Positions 24,124 through 32,902 of a DNA stretch of 64,000 nucleotides are shown piece after piece (the first letter of the stretch is position 1; each line of letters begins with the position of its first letter). The DNA is from Prorocentrum cordatum (lineage: Eukaryota > Sar > Dinophyceae > Prorocentrales > Prorocentraceae). The position numbers and the translations under genes were made by a program. The DNA is taken from positions 1-64,000 of the forward strand of contig CAUYUJ010014542.1 of NCBI GenBank assembly GCA_963575745.1, given 5' to 3'. The notes beneath the pieces were generated by a model. The model saw only the letters and a list, made by a program, of their open reading frames with translations. It was not told the origin of the DNA and ran no database searches.

Positions 24124-24885
24124 CTAGCCCCTCTTAGAGGTCGCCTTCGGGCGCTTGCCATTGCCCTTGTCCTTCTCAGTGTCCTTGTCCTTGTCTTTGT
24201 CGCCCCTCCCCCCTTTCGAGGGTCTGCCCCCCGCCTGGTCCGCGCGGGGCCTTTTTTTTGCTTTGGGGTCCTTCTTTTTGTTGTCTGCGTTCTCCGCGTC
24301 CGCCCTGGCTGCGTCCGCCGTTGCTGCGCCCGTCTCTGGCTGCTCTGGTGTTGCCGCTTCTGGCGCTGCCGTCTCTGCCGCCTGCCGCTCCTCTGCCTCT
24401 CGTTTCTGTTTCTGCTCCGCTTCCTCCTTGGCCCGCGCTGCGTCCTCCGCATCCTTGGCAGCCTTGGCCGCCTCTTCCGCCCTCCGTGCGGCCGCTTCGG
24501 CAGCCAGCAGCCTCGTCCTCGCCTGCGCTTCGGCGGCCTCTGCTGCCCTCTGCAGCTCCAGGCGGGCCTCTGCCTCCCGCCTCAGCGCGGCGTCCCTCTG
24601 CTGTTGTTGCGCCCGCCTCAGGCGGATGATCTCCTGCTCTGCCCTGCGCTCCTGCTCCTGCCGAAGGCGCTCTTTGTGCCTTTCGACGCGCCTCTGTGCC
24701 GCCTCCGTGCGATTCAACGCCCGCAAGAGCCTCCGATGCTGCCTTGCGTGCTCTTCCTCTAGCCTCATCAGCTCATCAGGCTCCTCTGACTCCGCTTCCT
24801 CCTCCATGCCCTCTTCCTCCTCGCCCTCATCCTCCTCTTCTTCCTCCCCCTCTCGGGCTCCGTCGTCGGAGGCGTCAACCTGCAT
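24124..24885 (-). CDS. Coiled-coil protein or exon, Lys/Glu/Ala-rich
   Basis: ATG at 24,885, stop TAG at 24,124, 253 residues. It opens with an acidic segment (about residues 10-40), continues through a long Ala/Arg/Glu/Gln coiled coil (about 45-170), and ends with a Lys-rich tail (KDKDKDTEKDKGNGKRPKA). It may be the last exon of a longer gene that includes the Cys-rich exon at 25,330-25,664, since both are on the - strand and an AG|G acceptor lies upstream near 25,040. The product is unrecognised; low complexity makes homology unreliable. A degenerate CCCCT hairpin overlaps the stop. Confidence 0.45.
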   Translation of the reverse strand: MQVDASDDGAREGEEEEEDEGEEEEGMEEEAESEEPDELMRLEEEHARQHRRLLRALNRTEAAQRRVERHKERLRQEQERRAEQEIIRLRRAQQQQRDAALRREAEARLELQRAAEAAEAQARTRLLAAEAAARRAEEAAKAAKDAEDAARAKEEAEQKQKREAEERQAAETAAPEAATPEQPETGAATADAARADAENADNKKKDPKAKKRPRADQAGGRPSKGGRGDKDKDKDTEKDKGNGKRPKATSKRG

Positions 24886-25329
24886 TGCTTCGGCAGGTGC
24901 TGCCGCTGCCGCTGCTGCTGCGGGCGGCCTGCGAGCGGTGCTGCTGCGGGGGGTCCAGCCGCTGCTGCTGCTAACAGTGCTGCGGGTGGCGGGCCCCCCC
25001 CCCCCCCTGCGGGGGCGGCGGCTGCGCTGCTGTTTCGCTCTGCTGCTCCTGTCGGGGAACGAAGTAAGCTCAACCCCATGAGAGGGGCCTCTCCTTGCGT
25101 TTATTCGCCCCCCCCTCGTTTATCCCCTCAAACAGGGGCCCTCCCTTCTTGGCAGCGCGGGGCAGAGGGGGGGGCGCGGTCCTGCAGCAGGCCGACCAAG
25201 ACCGCCTCCCTGGCATCGCACCTCCGCTGCCAGTGCCTGGCAGGCGCAGAAAACTGACCAGGATAAACATTGAGAAAATCAAAACATCAAACCGACATAA
25301 CTTCATTCCTCAATGTTTGAGGGTTCCCC

Positions 25330-25664
25330 CCTCCCCACCACTTGCACCCTTGCGTTGCCTGGCTCTGGCGACCTCGCTCTTGCCGCCCCTCCACCTCCTC
25401 CCGTTGCGGTCGCGGTCGCCGTGCTCGTGGAACCACTGGGTCGCGTGGTGTTCCTGGCACGTCTTGCCAACGCACACCGAGAAGAAGGTGTGTTTGCCGC
25501 ACTGCCAACACTTCTTGCAGTTCATCTTGCGAAGCCACAAGCGGTGGGACGAGCGGGTGTACCGCTTCCTGTGGTCCTGGAAGTCCAGCATGAATTCCTC
25601 CTCCGCCTCGCTGTCGTCGTCGTCGACCTCAAAGACAGGCGCGTGCCCGTCCTGCAGGGTGTCT
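25330..25664 (-). CDS. Cys/His-rich exon, possible zinc-binding protein
   Basis: An acceptor TTTACAG at about 25,665 opens DTLQDGHAPVFEVDDDDSE, followed by HRKRYTRSSHRLWLRKMNC and a cluster C-x2-C-x2-C ... C-x4-C-x-x-HH in NCKKCWQCGKHTFFSVCV and GKTCQEHHATQWFHEH. The spacing suggests a zinc ribbon or finger. A possible donor follows RARQRKG near 25,340. Three further copies of the hairpin-plus-TTNACAG acceptor unit lie directly upstream. Function unknown; probably part of a multi-exon accessory gene of the transposon. Confidence 0.5.
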
Positions 25665-25676
25665 CTGTAAATCAAT

Positions 25677-25789
25677 CCCTTCAGGAAGGGTCACGGGTCT
25701 CTGTGAATGAATCCCCTCAGGAAGGGGAGGTTCTATCGATAAATCCCCTCTGGCAGGGGTCTCTGTAAACGGATCCCCTCAGGAAGGGG
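25677..25789 (-). repeat. Four tandem hairpin plus acceptor-like units
   Basis: Units 30-36 bases apart each hold a (C)CCCT/AGGG(G) hairpin. On the - strand the hairpin is followed by ATT(G/C)ATT(T/C)ACAGAGAC or a variant (one unit has ATTTATCGATAGAAC). The unit nearest the exon supplies the apparent 3' splice site of the Cys-rich exon. Confidence 0.7.
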
Positions 25790-26119
25790 CGCCTTAACCA
25801 CTTGTACCCCCAGCTCCTCGTGAGGCCGCTTGCCGCCGCCACCGCCTTCTGGAGGCAGCCCGCCGCCGCAGCCGCCCGACATCATCATGCCGGAAGCCTG
25901 GGGTCCAGAACGGTTGCGGCCGAAAGTTCTTAGTCAGACTCAAAAGGCTAAAATCTGGGGGCCTCGTGGGAGGCCCTTCGGGGGGTGAATGTAATGGAAT
26001 GTCATAGGAATTCGTCCAATTTTAGACACCCCTTTTTTTTGCTAAAAAAGGTGGGTCTAAAACTCGGCTGCTGGATTGATTTTCTATCGCCCAGATGGCC
26101 AAACAAGCGGCCGTCACTC

Positions 26120-26260
26120 TTACTTTTCTCCTCATCCTGCCCCAACTCCCCCCTTGCATTCTGCTTCCGCGCGGCCTGGAGCGCCGAGAGGCACATGATG
26201 AGCGCCCGCGTGGCCGCGAGCTCGGGGCGGGGGGCTGGCCCCCAAGCGCGCTGGGTGTCA
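26120..26260 (-). CDS. Tentative small exon
   Basis: LAATRALIMCLSALQAARKQ and NARGELGQDEEK read as plausible helical protein and are followed by a GTAAGAG donor near 26,125. No domain and no clear acceptor; listed with low confidence. Confidence 0.22.
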
Positions 26261-26617
26261 GCTCTGTCGAACGGTTGCGGATGAAGAACACGAGAGCAAA
26301 TGGGAGAGGGATGGAACGAGGAGGAAACGCAATGCCATACGCATAATGACTAAGCAGACTGCCGCACCTTTGATCCCCTCCCCGAGGGGCCCCCTCTCAG
26401 AGGGGGCCGCTGCCCTGTCTTATCGCGAGTGTGCTGAAGCCCCTCTTAAGGGGTCCCCCTCTTAAGGGGTTCCATCACTCGCCAATCCATCGCGCGGTCC
26501 CCTCACGGAGGGGCGCCCCTGCGATGAGGGGGTGTCGTCTAGCACTGGAGAGGGCGCTCTGCCAACGGGCATGGCGATGGCAATGGCGACGAAGACGGTA
26601 AGGACGATGATGAGGAA

Positions 26618-28021
26618 TTAGTCGCCCAAGCGCTGTGCCACTAAGCGCTCAGCCTCCGCCTTAGCAGCTTCCTTGGTGTCAGCCACGGCGCCGTCGACCA
26701 GGGCCTTCTTCAGCTCTGCGCCGATCTCCCTGAGCGTGGCCTCGTCCAAGGTGTCCTTGTACTTTTTCCCGCCGAAACTCACAAACTGGTTCTCCTCACC
26801 GTGCGTCCGCTTCAACCCGATAGAGTGGCCCCTCTTGCAGTGCATCACGCTGCACCCGCGGTCGGCGCGGCCAGCGGGGGGCCCAGCGCCGACCGAGGGC
26901 TCATCTGCAGCATCCACGGGCTCATCGAGTTCCAGCTGCTCTTCCTCCTCCCCCTCATCGTCCTGGTCCGTCTCCGTGTTCGCGGCGGCTGCACTGGGCT
27001 TTCTCATTGCAGGCTTCTTTGCCACTACATGTCCTGCTGGCTTCCCTTTTTTGCACGCTTTCGCCTTCGCCTGCGCGGCTGCCGCTCTTGCTGCCAGGAG
27101 GGCGTTGGGCTGCTCCGTCTTCTCCGTCCTGCCGTCGGGAAACACGGCATCCAAGAAACCATCGCCTCCTTTCGTCAGTGTTCCCCGCTCCTCCCTGTCT
27201 GCGAACTTCATCACCATGCACATCGGCTCGGAGTTGAAATCGAAATACGTGGCCAGGGGATCCTGGGGCGGGTCTCTCACTTGCCCCTCCCGAGCTCCCC
27301 TCCCGAAGGGGTTCGGTTACGCCGTGAAAAATCAAAACTGCCACCCCCCCCCCCACCCTGCCCGCCCCCTCCGATCCTCCTTCGGGGCCGCGGCGGGCGG
27401 GTCAGCGAGCTCGACGTCCTCCTGCGACGAGAACACCACCATCGGGCTCCACGTGGCAACCTTCTGTTTCTCCCCTGCCGGTTTCGGAGGCGGGCTGATG
27501 CCGAAGGCGTTCTTGATGACGTTGCGCCTGCTGCCCCCATCTGCGCTGGACGACGCGGCGGCCGTGGAAGATTTTGGAGGGTTCATCTCTATGTCGGAGC
27601 TGCTGTCGGCGCGTTTTTTGCTCTCTCCTGTGCTTGGGCTTGCCCTGCCAGGCTGCAGCCCCATTGCCACCCCAAGCATTTTTGCGTGCGCCTCCAGCTT
27701 CCCCCCCGTCTTGGCGATGTAGAACTTGTTGCAAACATGGCTGAAAGCGTTGGCCACCTCCTGGCAGAAACGCCTACACTCTTCCTGGTGCATGTTCGGC
27801 TTCTGCTTCAACACGACATCCTGGAGGTTCTTCCATTTGACGCGTGTGGTGAGCTGCGCAAGCGGCAAGAGAAACGGCATGTTGTTCTTCATGAAGTCAT
27901 CTATGCCCCCTTGCAGTTGGCATTTTTCGATGAGATCAATGTGCTGTTTCACGAGCGGCTTCAACTGTTCCTCAGTCACAGAAGAAGCCCGTATCTTCAC
28001 CTCCGTCTTGCCCTTGACCAT
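26618..28021 (-). CDS. Transposon accessory protein, two exons
   Basis: ATG at 28,021 opens MVKGKTEVKIRASSVTEEQL. Exon 1 includes DDFMKNNMPFLLPLAQLTTR and RRFCQEVANAFSHVCNKFY, and runs to about 27,360, where a G-rich donor seems to start the intron. The intron carries a CCCCT hairpin at 27,297-27,311, and exon 2 starts near 27,280 (RDPPQDPLATYFDFNSEP), ending VAQRLGD with TAA at 26,618. The C-terminus (FGGKKYKDTLDEATLREIG, LVDGAVADTKEAAKAEAERL) has the same layout as the end of the protein at 29,440-30,567. An Ala/Lys-rich and an acidic linker lie between. No named domain; DNA binding is a guess. Confidence 0.58.
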
Positions 28022-28258
28022 TGCCCACCCCCCGCGCAGTGCGCGCAAGCAAGAGTAGCGCTATGTGCCCTCGAGCCTTCGCAGCTGCGGGATGTTGTAA
28101 CATGCGCGCAATGTGATGCAGCCGATGCCCCTCGCTCAGGGGACGCATGCCCCCTCACTCAGGGGATCCTTAACAATGCGCGAGCGAAGAAAAGTACGAC
28201 CTGGCCAAAAATCATGGGTTGGACTATAGTGCGACCCAAGGAAAATGCCAGGTCGATC

Positions 28259-28302
28259 TATAGTTCGACCCCGCACTACAGATCGACCTTGGAGTCTCAA
28301 GG
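28259..28302 (-). repeat. Right terminal inverted repeat
   Basis: Reverse complement of the left repeat over 44 bases with one A/G difference. It is immediately followed by a GTGTCCGG minisatellite. Confidence 0.85.
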
Positions 28303-28985
28303 GAGAGTGTCCGGGGGTGTCCGGGTGTCCGGGAGTCCGGGTGTCCGGGGGATCGGCGTCCGGGTGTCCGGGTGTCCGGGTGTCCGGGAATGTGCGGGTG
28401 TCCGGGGGTGTGCGGGTGTCCCGGGGTGTCCGGGGGTGTCCGGGTGTCCGGGTGTCCGGGTGTCCGGGAGTCCGGGAGTCCGGGGGGAGTCCGCGGGGGG
28501 TGTCCGGGTGTGTCACGGGGTGTCCGGGGGTGTCCGCGATCTCCGGGGTGTGTCCGGCCGGGGGGGTGCCCGGAGTGTCCGGGCGCCCGGGTGTCCGGGG
28601 GTGTCCGGGCGTCCGGGTGTCCGAGTGTCCGGGCGTCTGGGTGTCTGGGTGTCCGGGCATCTGGGTGTCTGGGCGTCCGGGTGTCCGGGCGTCCGGGTGT
28701 CCGGGGGCGTCCGGGGGTGTCCGGGTGTCCGGGGGTGTCCGGCCCGTGTCCGCGGGGGTGTCCGGGTGTCCGGGTGCCCGGGTGTCCGGGAGTGTCTGGG
28801 GATCTGGGGGGTGTCCGGGTGTCCGGGTGTCTGGGTGTCCGGGGGTGTTTGGGGGTGTTTGGGGGTGTTTGGTGGTGTTCGGGGTGTTTGGAAGTGTTTG
28901 GGGGTGTTTAAGGGGTGTCTGGGCGTCCAGGCGTCCAGGTGTCCGGGTGCCCGGGTGTCCGGGCGTCCAGAAGTCCGGGGGGGGT
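28303..28985 (+). repeat. GTGTCCGG(G) minisatellite, array 1
   Basis: Repeats of GGGTGTCC and GGGGGTGTCC on the + strand, giving runs of GGG spaced by about five bases. It starts at the right TIR of the 9.3 kb element. Confidence 0.95.
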
Positions 28986-29029
28986 CCGCGCCCCAGTAGC
29001 TGGTAATCGCAAGGAAATCATCAAGTGAA

Positions 29030-29160
29030 CTAATTCCGCAGGAAACATAAAAAGATAATTACCTTATAGAAACTTAACTTATATTATAAATATTTAATAT
29101 AATATTAACTTTTAGTATGTTTTAGTATACTAGCTTATCTTCCGCGAACCACAGCTGAAT
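29030..29160. other. AT-rich island
   Basis: About 130 bases with long A/T runs in otherwise GC-rich DNA, between the minisatellite and the next gene. No coding capacity. Confidence 0.6.
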
Positions 29161-29367
29161 TTAGATTCACTGATCGTATCATAGCATGTCCGCCACCACC
29201 ACCAGAGGGAAGAGGGAGTGACAGAAGGGAGAAGGGGAGTGGATAGCAGGGGGGGTAGAAGGGGAGAGGGGGTTGGAAGTGGGAGATTGTAGTGGAGGTG
29301 TGTTGGGAGGGGGGGGGAGAGAAAGGTTCGCCCTTCCCTCCAATCCTTCTCCTTCACCCGAAGTAGC

Positions 29368-29385
29368 TAGCCATTTTGGCTCAAG
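29368..29385 (+). other. Spliced-leader relic in genomic DNA
   Basis: TAGCCATTTTGGCTCAAG is an exact match to the last 18 bases of the dinoflagellate spliced leader. It lies 55 bases before the ATG at 29,440 in the same orientation. A weaker CCAGTTTTGGCCAG at about 29,389 may be a second, older leader copy. A leader in genomic DNA is known in dinoflagellates as a mark of mRNA copied back into the genome. Confidence 0.88.
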
Positions 29386-29439
29386 GTACCAGTTTTGGCC
29401 AGTTTCGAGCTTGCGACTGCGGGTGAGATTGCCATCGCA

Positions 29440-30567
29440 ATGGGGGAGCAAGCGAAACGAGTGCCTCGGCCATTGACTGGCTACTTCAAGGACACGCAAC
29501 TATTGAAGGCTTGGAGAGAATTGCTTAACCTTCGTGACCCTGGTTTTCTTTGGGACGGAAGCCGATGCGAGAAGTCGCGCGGCACGGCTGCGAACATGAA
29601 TGGCCTCAAGCTCCACGCAAAGCCGTTGAGAGCCCTACTCGAACTTTGTCCGTCTGGCTCCCCGTCGCACGCCGATCTGCGCAAAGGCTTCCTCCTCATC
29701 CACAAGAAGTTCCATGTGTTTGATTGCTCCGAGGCAAACTTAGACAGAGTTGCAGCAGACTCGGCTAACATGTGGCGAACCATGACCAGAGACATCTACA
29801 TGCTGAAAAAAAGCTCGGAAGAACTGGAACCCGATCTGAAAAAGTTGGTGGACTTGGTCATCTTGAGGCCTGTGGCGCCTGACACTGATATCTCGGAGGG
29901 TGGCATGGCTTCCAGCGCTGATGCGTCTTCGGAAGCGCGTCCAGATGCAGGCCTAAATGTCGCTGATGTGGAAGCCCTGTTCCCCACCTTCGGCGACGAC
30001 AGCGACGAGGAGAGCGTGCAGATGGTCGATGAGCACGTCCACCCTGGCCAGGAGCAGAAGTGCCACGTCATCGCCGACGCGATCGAGAGCGATGGGGAGG
30101 AGGCTATCATCGTGAAGGAGACCTGCAAGTGCCCCGAGTGCATGAAGGCTGGCGGCCCGGCGATTGCCGACCCCCGCAAGGGGGCGCAAAGGCTGGGGAC
30201 CACGATCGAGCGGAGGCGTATCACGGGAAAGACTGATCCGATGACGGCCGCCAGCAAGCGGATCAAGCTCCCGAAGATCGCTACCAAGGCCACCAAGCCG
30301 ATGAAGTCCAAGATGAAGCAGTCCGCAATGCAAGCATTGCTGGCGGAGATCGCGCTTCCAGCGAAGGTCGTGGTCCGCAAGACGGCGTCGGCAGTGAAGC
30401 CGAAGGAGGCGTACATTCTACAGAACACCCGCGTGTCGAGCTTCGTTTGCGGCCAGACCGAGAAGCAGAGCAGCCAGTACTTAACGAACAACAATCGCGT
30501 CTGTGAGCTAATTAACAAGGGCGTGATCAAGAGTAAGTTGCAGGCGCGCCAGTTCCTCCTGCCTTGA
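29440..30567 (+). CDS. Transposon accessory protein behind a leader relic
   Basis: ATG at 29,440, stop TGA at 30,565-30,567, 375 residues. The N-terminal ~115 residues form a helical domain (PLTGYFKDTQLLKAWRELLN, LRKGFLLIHKKFHVFDCS, NMWRTMTRDIYMLKK). They are followed by an acidic linker with a C-x-C-x2-C patch (ETCKCPECMKAGG), a Lys-rich region (KPMKSKMKQSAMQALLAE) and a conserved-looking C-terminus (SFVCGQTEKQSSQYL, INKGVIKSKLQARQFL). The layout parallels the 26,618-28,021 gene of the TIR element. The single exon and upstream leader relic suggest this copy passed through mRNA. No enzymatic motif seen. Confidence 0.62.
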   Translation: MGEQAKRVPRPLTGYFKDTQLLKAWRELLNLRDPGFLWDGSRCEKSRGTAANMNGLKLHAKPLRALLELCPSGSPSHADLRKGFLLIHKKFHVFDCSEANLDRVAADSANMWRTMTRDIYMLKKSSEELEPDLKKLVDLVILRPVAPDTDISEGGMASSADASSEARPDAGLNVADVEALFPTFGDDSDEESVQMVDEHVHPGQEQKCHVIADAIESDGEEAIIVKETCKCPECMKAGGPAIADPRKGAQRLGTTIERRRITGKTDPMTAASKRIKLPKIATKATKPMKSKMKQSAMQALLAEIALPAKVVVRKTASAVKPKEAYILQNTRVSSFVCGQTEKQSSQYLTNNNRVCELINKGVIKSKLQARQFLLP

Positions 30568-30649
30568 TTGTTCGGGAATAACACACACAGGGAAACAAGA
30601 AGATGGAGTCGTCACATCATCACTCACCGCTAAGATCGCGACCTAAATT

Positions 30650-30957
30650 GTTGTGTCATCGCATGCGAGCCTCACCCCAAACTGTTCTGATCAAAACCCC
30701 CCCTGAGGGTCCTTAAGAAGGGGGTTCTAAATCCCAGTTTTGCAAGTGCTCATGAGAACAGCCTCCTCTGTATTAGGCTTATCTCGTGGATCCCCACCTC
30801 CTATCCCTCCTCTTGAGGGTCGCGGGGCTCGCGTGGGACTCTGGGTTCGAGCGGGGCTCGCGTGGGGCCCCCGCAAAGGCCCTTGAGCGTTGTGACCTAA
30901 AGCGTTCGCAGGCCCACCTCACCCCAAACCGTGCTGACCAAAACCGCCCCCCACTGA
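30650..30957. repeat. ~60-bp imperfect direct repeat
   Basis: 30,650-30,708 and 30,892-30,957 share GACCTAAA..GTT, CCTCACCCCAAAC, TGCTGA(T/C)CAAAACC and a C run. They lie in the stretch between the two genes, the second ending just before the inferred exon start at 30,970. The rest of 30,568-30,969 holds no gene I can support. Confidence 0.6.
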
Positions 30958-30969
30958 TGATTTGCAAAG

Positions 30970-31901
30970 GAGACGAGGAAGTTCGTAGCGTCGAGTGGGG
31001 GTTCGCGAACCCAAGCTCGGATAAGCCATGCTCAGAATGCCTATGCGATCGGCATGGGCGTCCAGTTGCAGATCTTCAAGCGTCGGCGGCTTGGAGAGCC
31101 ACCGAAATCCAAGACAGGGCATCGTACAAAGATAGAGTCCAGAAGATGCATCCGCTTGTTGAGTCTGCGTATTTTACTCGATTTTGTTTTCCTTTAGACA
31201 GCATGCACATGCTAGAATGCAGGGGCGTTGCAAACTTGGTGTACGGCTCACTGCTGGTCAGGCTTCTCAGAGACCCCAGACTGGGGCGAAACCAGAAAGA
31301 CCGAATGGAGCGAATTAACGGCGAGATGCAGGCTTGGTATTCAACACGACCTGGCTGGAACAAGCTCCCACCACTGCTACTTTCACACGTCCGACTGGAT
31401 GGGTGGGCAAATCTCCACGGCCAAGCCATAAAAGCAGCCGCCACGAGGGGTGCATCAGGTTGTTTTGCAGAACTTGCAGGGCGATATTTGGTCGACCCTG
31501 GATATGACAGGTGCATGTCTTCTGTGGCTCATGATTTACACGCGTTGTACAATGTGTTCGAGCAGGAGCCAATGTTCATGTCTAGTGCAAGTGTTCGCAC
31601 GCTTTCTATTATTTGCATGCGTTTTGGTACCAACTACCAGCGGTGCCGCCAGTATGCGAGAAGCCTACGTGAGTTGGCGTGGGAGATCACGCCAAAAGTT
31701 CACAAGCTGATGCATCTCCCGATGCTGTCTCAATGCTTCAATCCGAGGCGCATATCATGCTACCCCGACGAGTCCCTTATTGGGACGACGTGTAATTGCT
31801 GGAAGCGGTCCATCTCAGGCAGATACAAACACGTTGCTCAAGGCAATGTGTTGGCCAAGCGTTTGCTTTCTGTGCTGATCCGTTTGCTCGGTGGCTTGTG
31901 A
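30970..31901 (+). CDS. Transposase-like protein, 5' part not seen
   Basis: The family-like reading starts at an AG|G acceptor near 30,970 (DEEVRSVEWGFANPS) and ends with TGA at 31,901. Key blocks are DRASYKDRVQKMHPL, FPLDSMHMLECRGVANLV, KLPPLLLSHVRLDGWANLHG, RYLVDPGYDRCMSSVAHDL, WEITPKVHKLMHLP and DESLIGTTCNCWKRS followed by YKHVAQGNVLAKRL. The DSMH..GV and TPK.H blocks parallel KLDWLH..LGV and KPK.H in the transposase at 19,237-21,113, so the two are probably members of one broad transposase group. No upstream exon is visible, so the copy may be 5'-truncated. Confidence 0.6.
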
Positions 31902-32900
31902 ATTGCACGGCCACGTGGAAGCAGATAAGACGGACGGGGTGAAACGGGGGGCAGTTGGATGGGTGGAAGTTGCAGTTGTACTCAAAAAGCCAGCTCTGAG
32001 CCACACGCGTGGGCAGCCACTGGGAGGGGGAGGAGGGAGAGGAGTAGGGGGAGGAGGGGGAGGAGGGGGAAGTAGGGGAGGAGGAGGAGGAGCTCCCCCC
32101 CCTCTCCCCATCGGGGCGGGGGCCCCCTCGGCCCCCCGCTTCGAGGCCCTAAACAACTTTGCTGATGCTGGCCTCTCGCCGTCTCGGTTTGTTTTTTCCC
32201 GTGGCCCTAAGAGGCCTTACGGCCAGAGGAAAACGTTCAGTTGCCGTGATCAGCGAATCGTCAGCCTCCAGTCTGTGCACCTGGTTTGTTGTGAAGCTCG
32301 CAATGCAGCAGCGATCGGCTGGAAAATTAATGATAGCTACGGGCTTCGCCTTCACTCTCATGTCTGCACTCAGGTCGCCGACCTGAGAACGTCTGGGGCG
32401 ACACCAGTCTGGACCTGCACTATATATGTATATATATATATACATATATAGCTTGGCTGGCGCCTCTCCGCTCTCCCGTTTTAGGGGTGAGTTTCGAGAC
32501 GTGGACCCTCTAAAGTATGTGTCTTGTCAGTGGCTCCTGCCACTTTCGCCTCACGTTTTATCTAATTAGGCTGCCGCTACTCCAGCCGCTTCTCGGAGCG
32601 GGCGCCTCGGCGGAAGGGAAAACGGCGAGGGCCCTAGTGCGAAGGCCCGCCAGGGAACCCAGGAGAAACCCCAACACACAGGCCCCGACCCGCCAGGAAT
32701 CAGGAAGAGCCCCACGCGCTCCTGTGCAACTTATTATGTTAGCTGGCGTTCTAACTAATATAACTTACTTCCAAGATAATTTTATGGATCAAGTGTTATG
32801 TTTAGTTATGTTATAATATGTGTAGTTATCTTTTTGCCACTCGAAGTAAACATACATATCTTTTCTATGTTTTTATTTTCTTGCTGCTGGGCAGCTACAG
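31902..32900. other. Non-coding: purine run, TA microsatellite, AT-rich patch
   Basis: Contains a (GGA/GGG)n run at about 32,015-32,092, a TATATA tract near 32,419-32,452 and an AT-rich stretch at 32,727-32,885 that ends at the next minisatellite. No gene recognised. Confidence 0.55.
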
Positions 32901-32902
32901 GG

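Larger units (their letters stand above)
20154..28165. repeat. CCCCT-loop-AGGGG hairpin family, 28 perfect copies
   Basis: Starts of perfect copies: 20154, 20189, 21326, 21375, 21969, 22012, 23080, 23106, 23145, 23216, 23238, 23362, 23404, 23823, 23850, 25124, 25713, 25745, 25775, 26375, 26391, 26440, 26456, 26499, 26516, 27297, 28128, 28151. Degenerate copies lie near 23,524, 24,127, 25,074 and 25,677. The stem is invariant; the loop is 3-8 bases, most often five, and differs in sequence. Every copy lies in an intron, UTR or intergenic part of the TIR element and none inside a coding exon I identified. Copies are often paired 20-40 bases apart. Confidence 0.85.
19008..28302 (-). mobile_element. 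9.3 kb DNA transposon-like element with TIRs
   Basis: The two ends are inverted copies that agree at 43 of 44 positions. All convincing genes between them lie on the - strand, are split by introns, and include a transposase-like gene nearest the left end. Subterminal motifs GGTCGA(T/A)CTATA(G/A)T recur at both ends (19,022, 19,040, 19,077; 28,251 and inverted copies), as expected for transposase-binding sites. No target-site duplication is evident; the right edge meets a GTGTCCGG minisatellite directly. Twenty-eight CCCCT/AGGGG hairpins lie in its non-coding parts. The transposase superfamily is not assigned. Confidence 0.72.

Noticed and set aside
28303-28985. GTGTCCGG arrays as telomeric DNA
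   Set aside because: The unit does not resemble TTTAGGG-type telomere repeats, and the arrays are internal and repeated four times in 15 kb.
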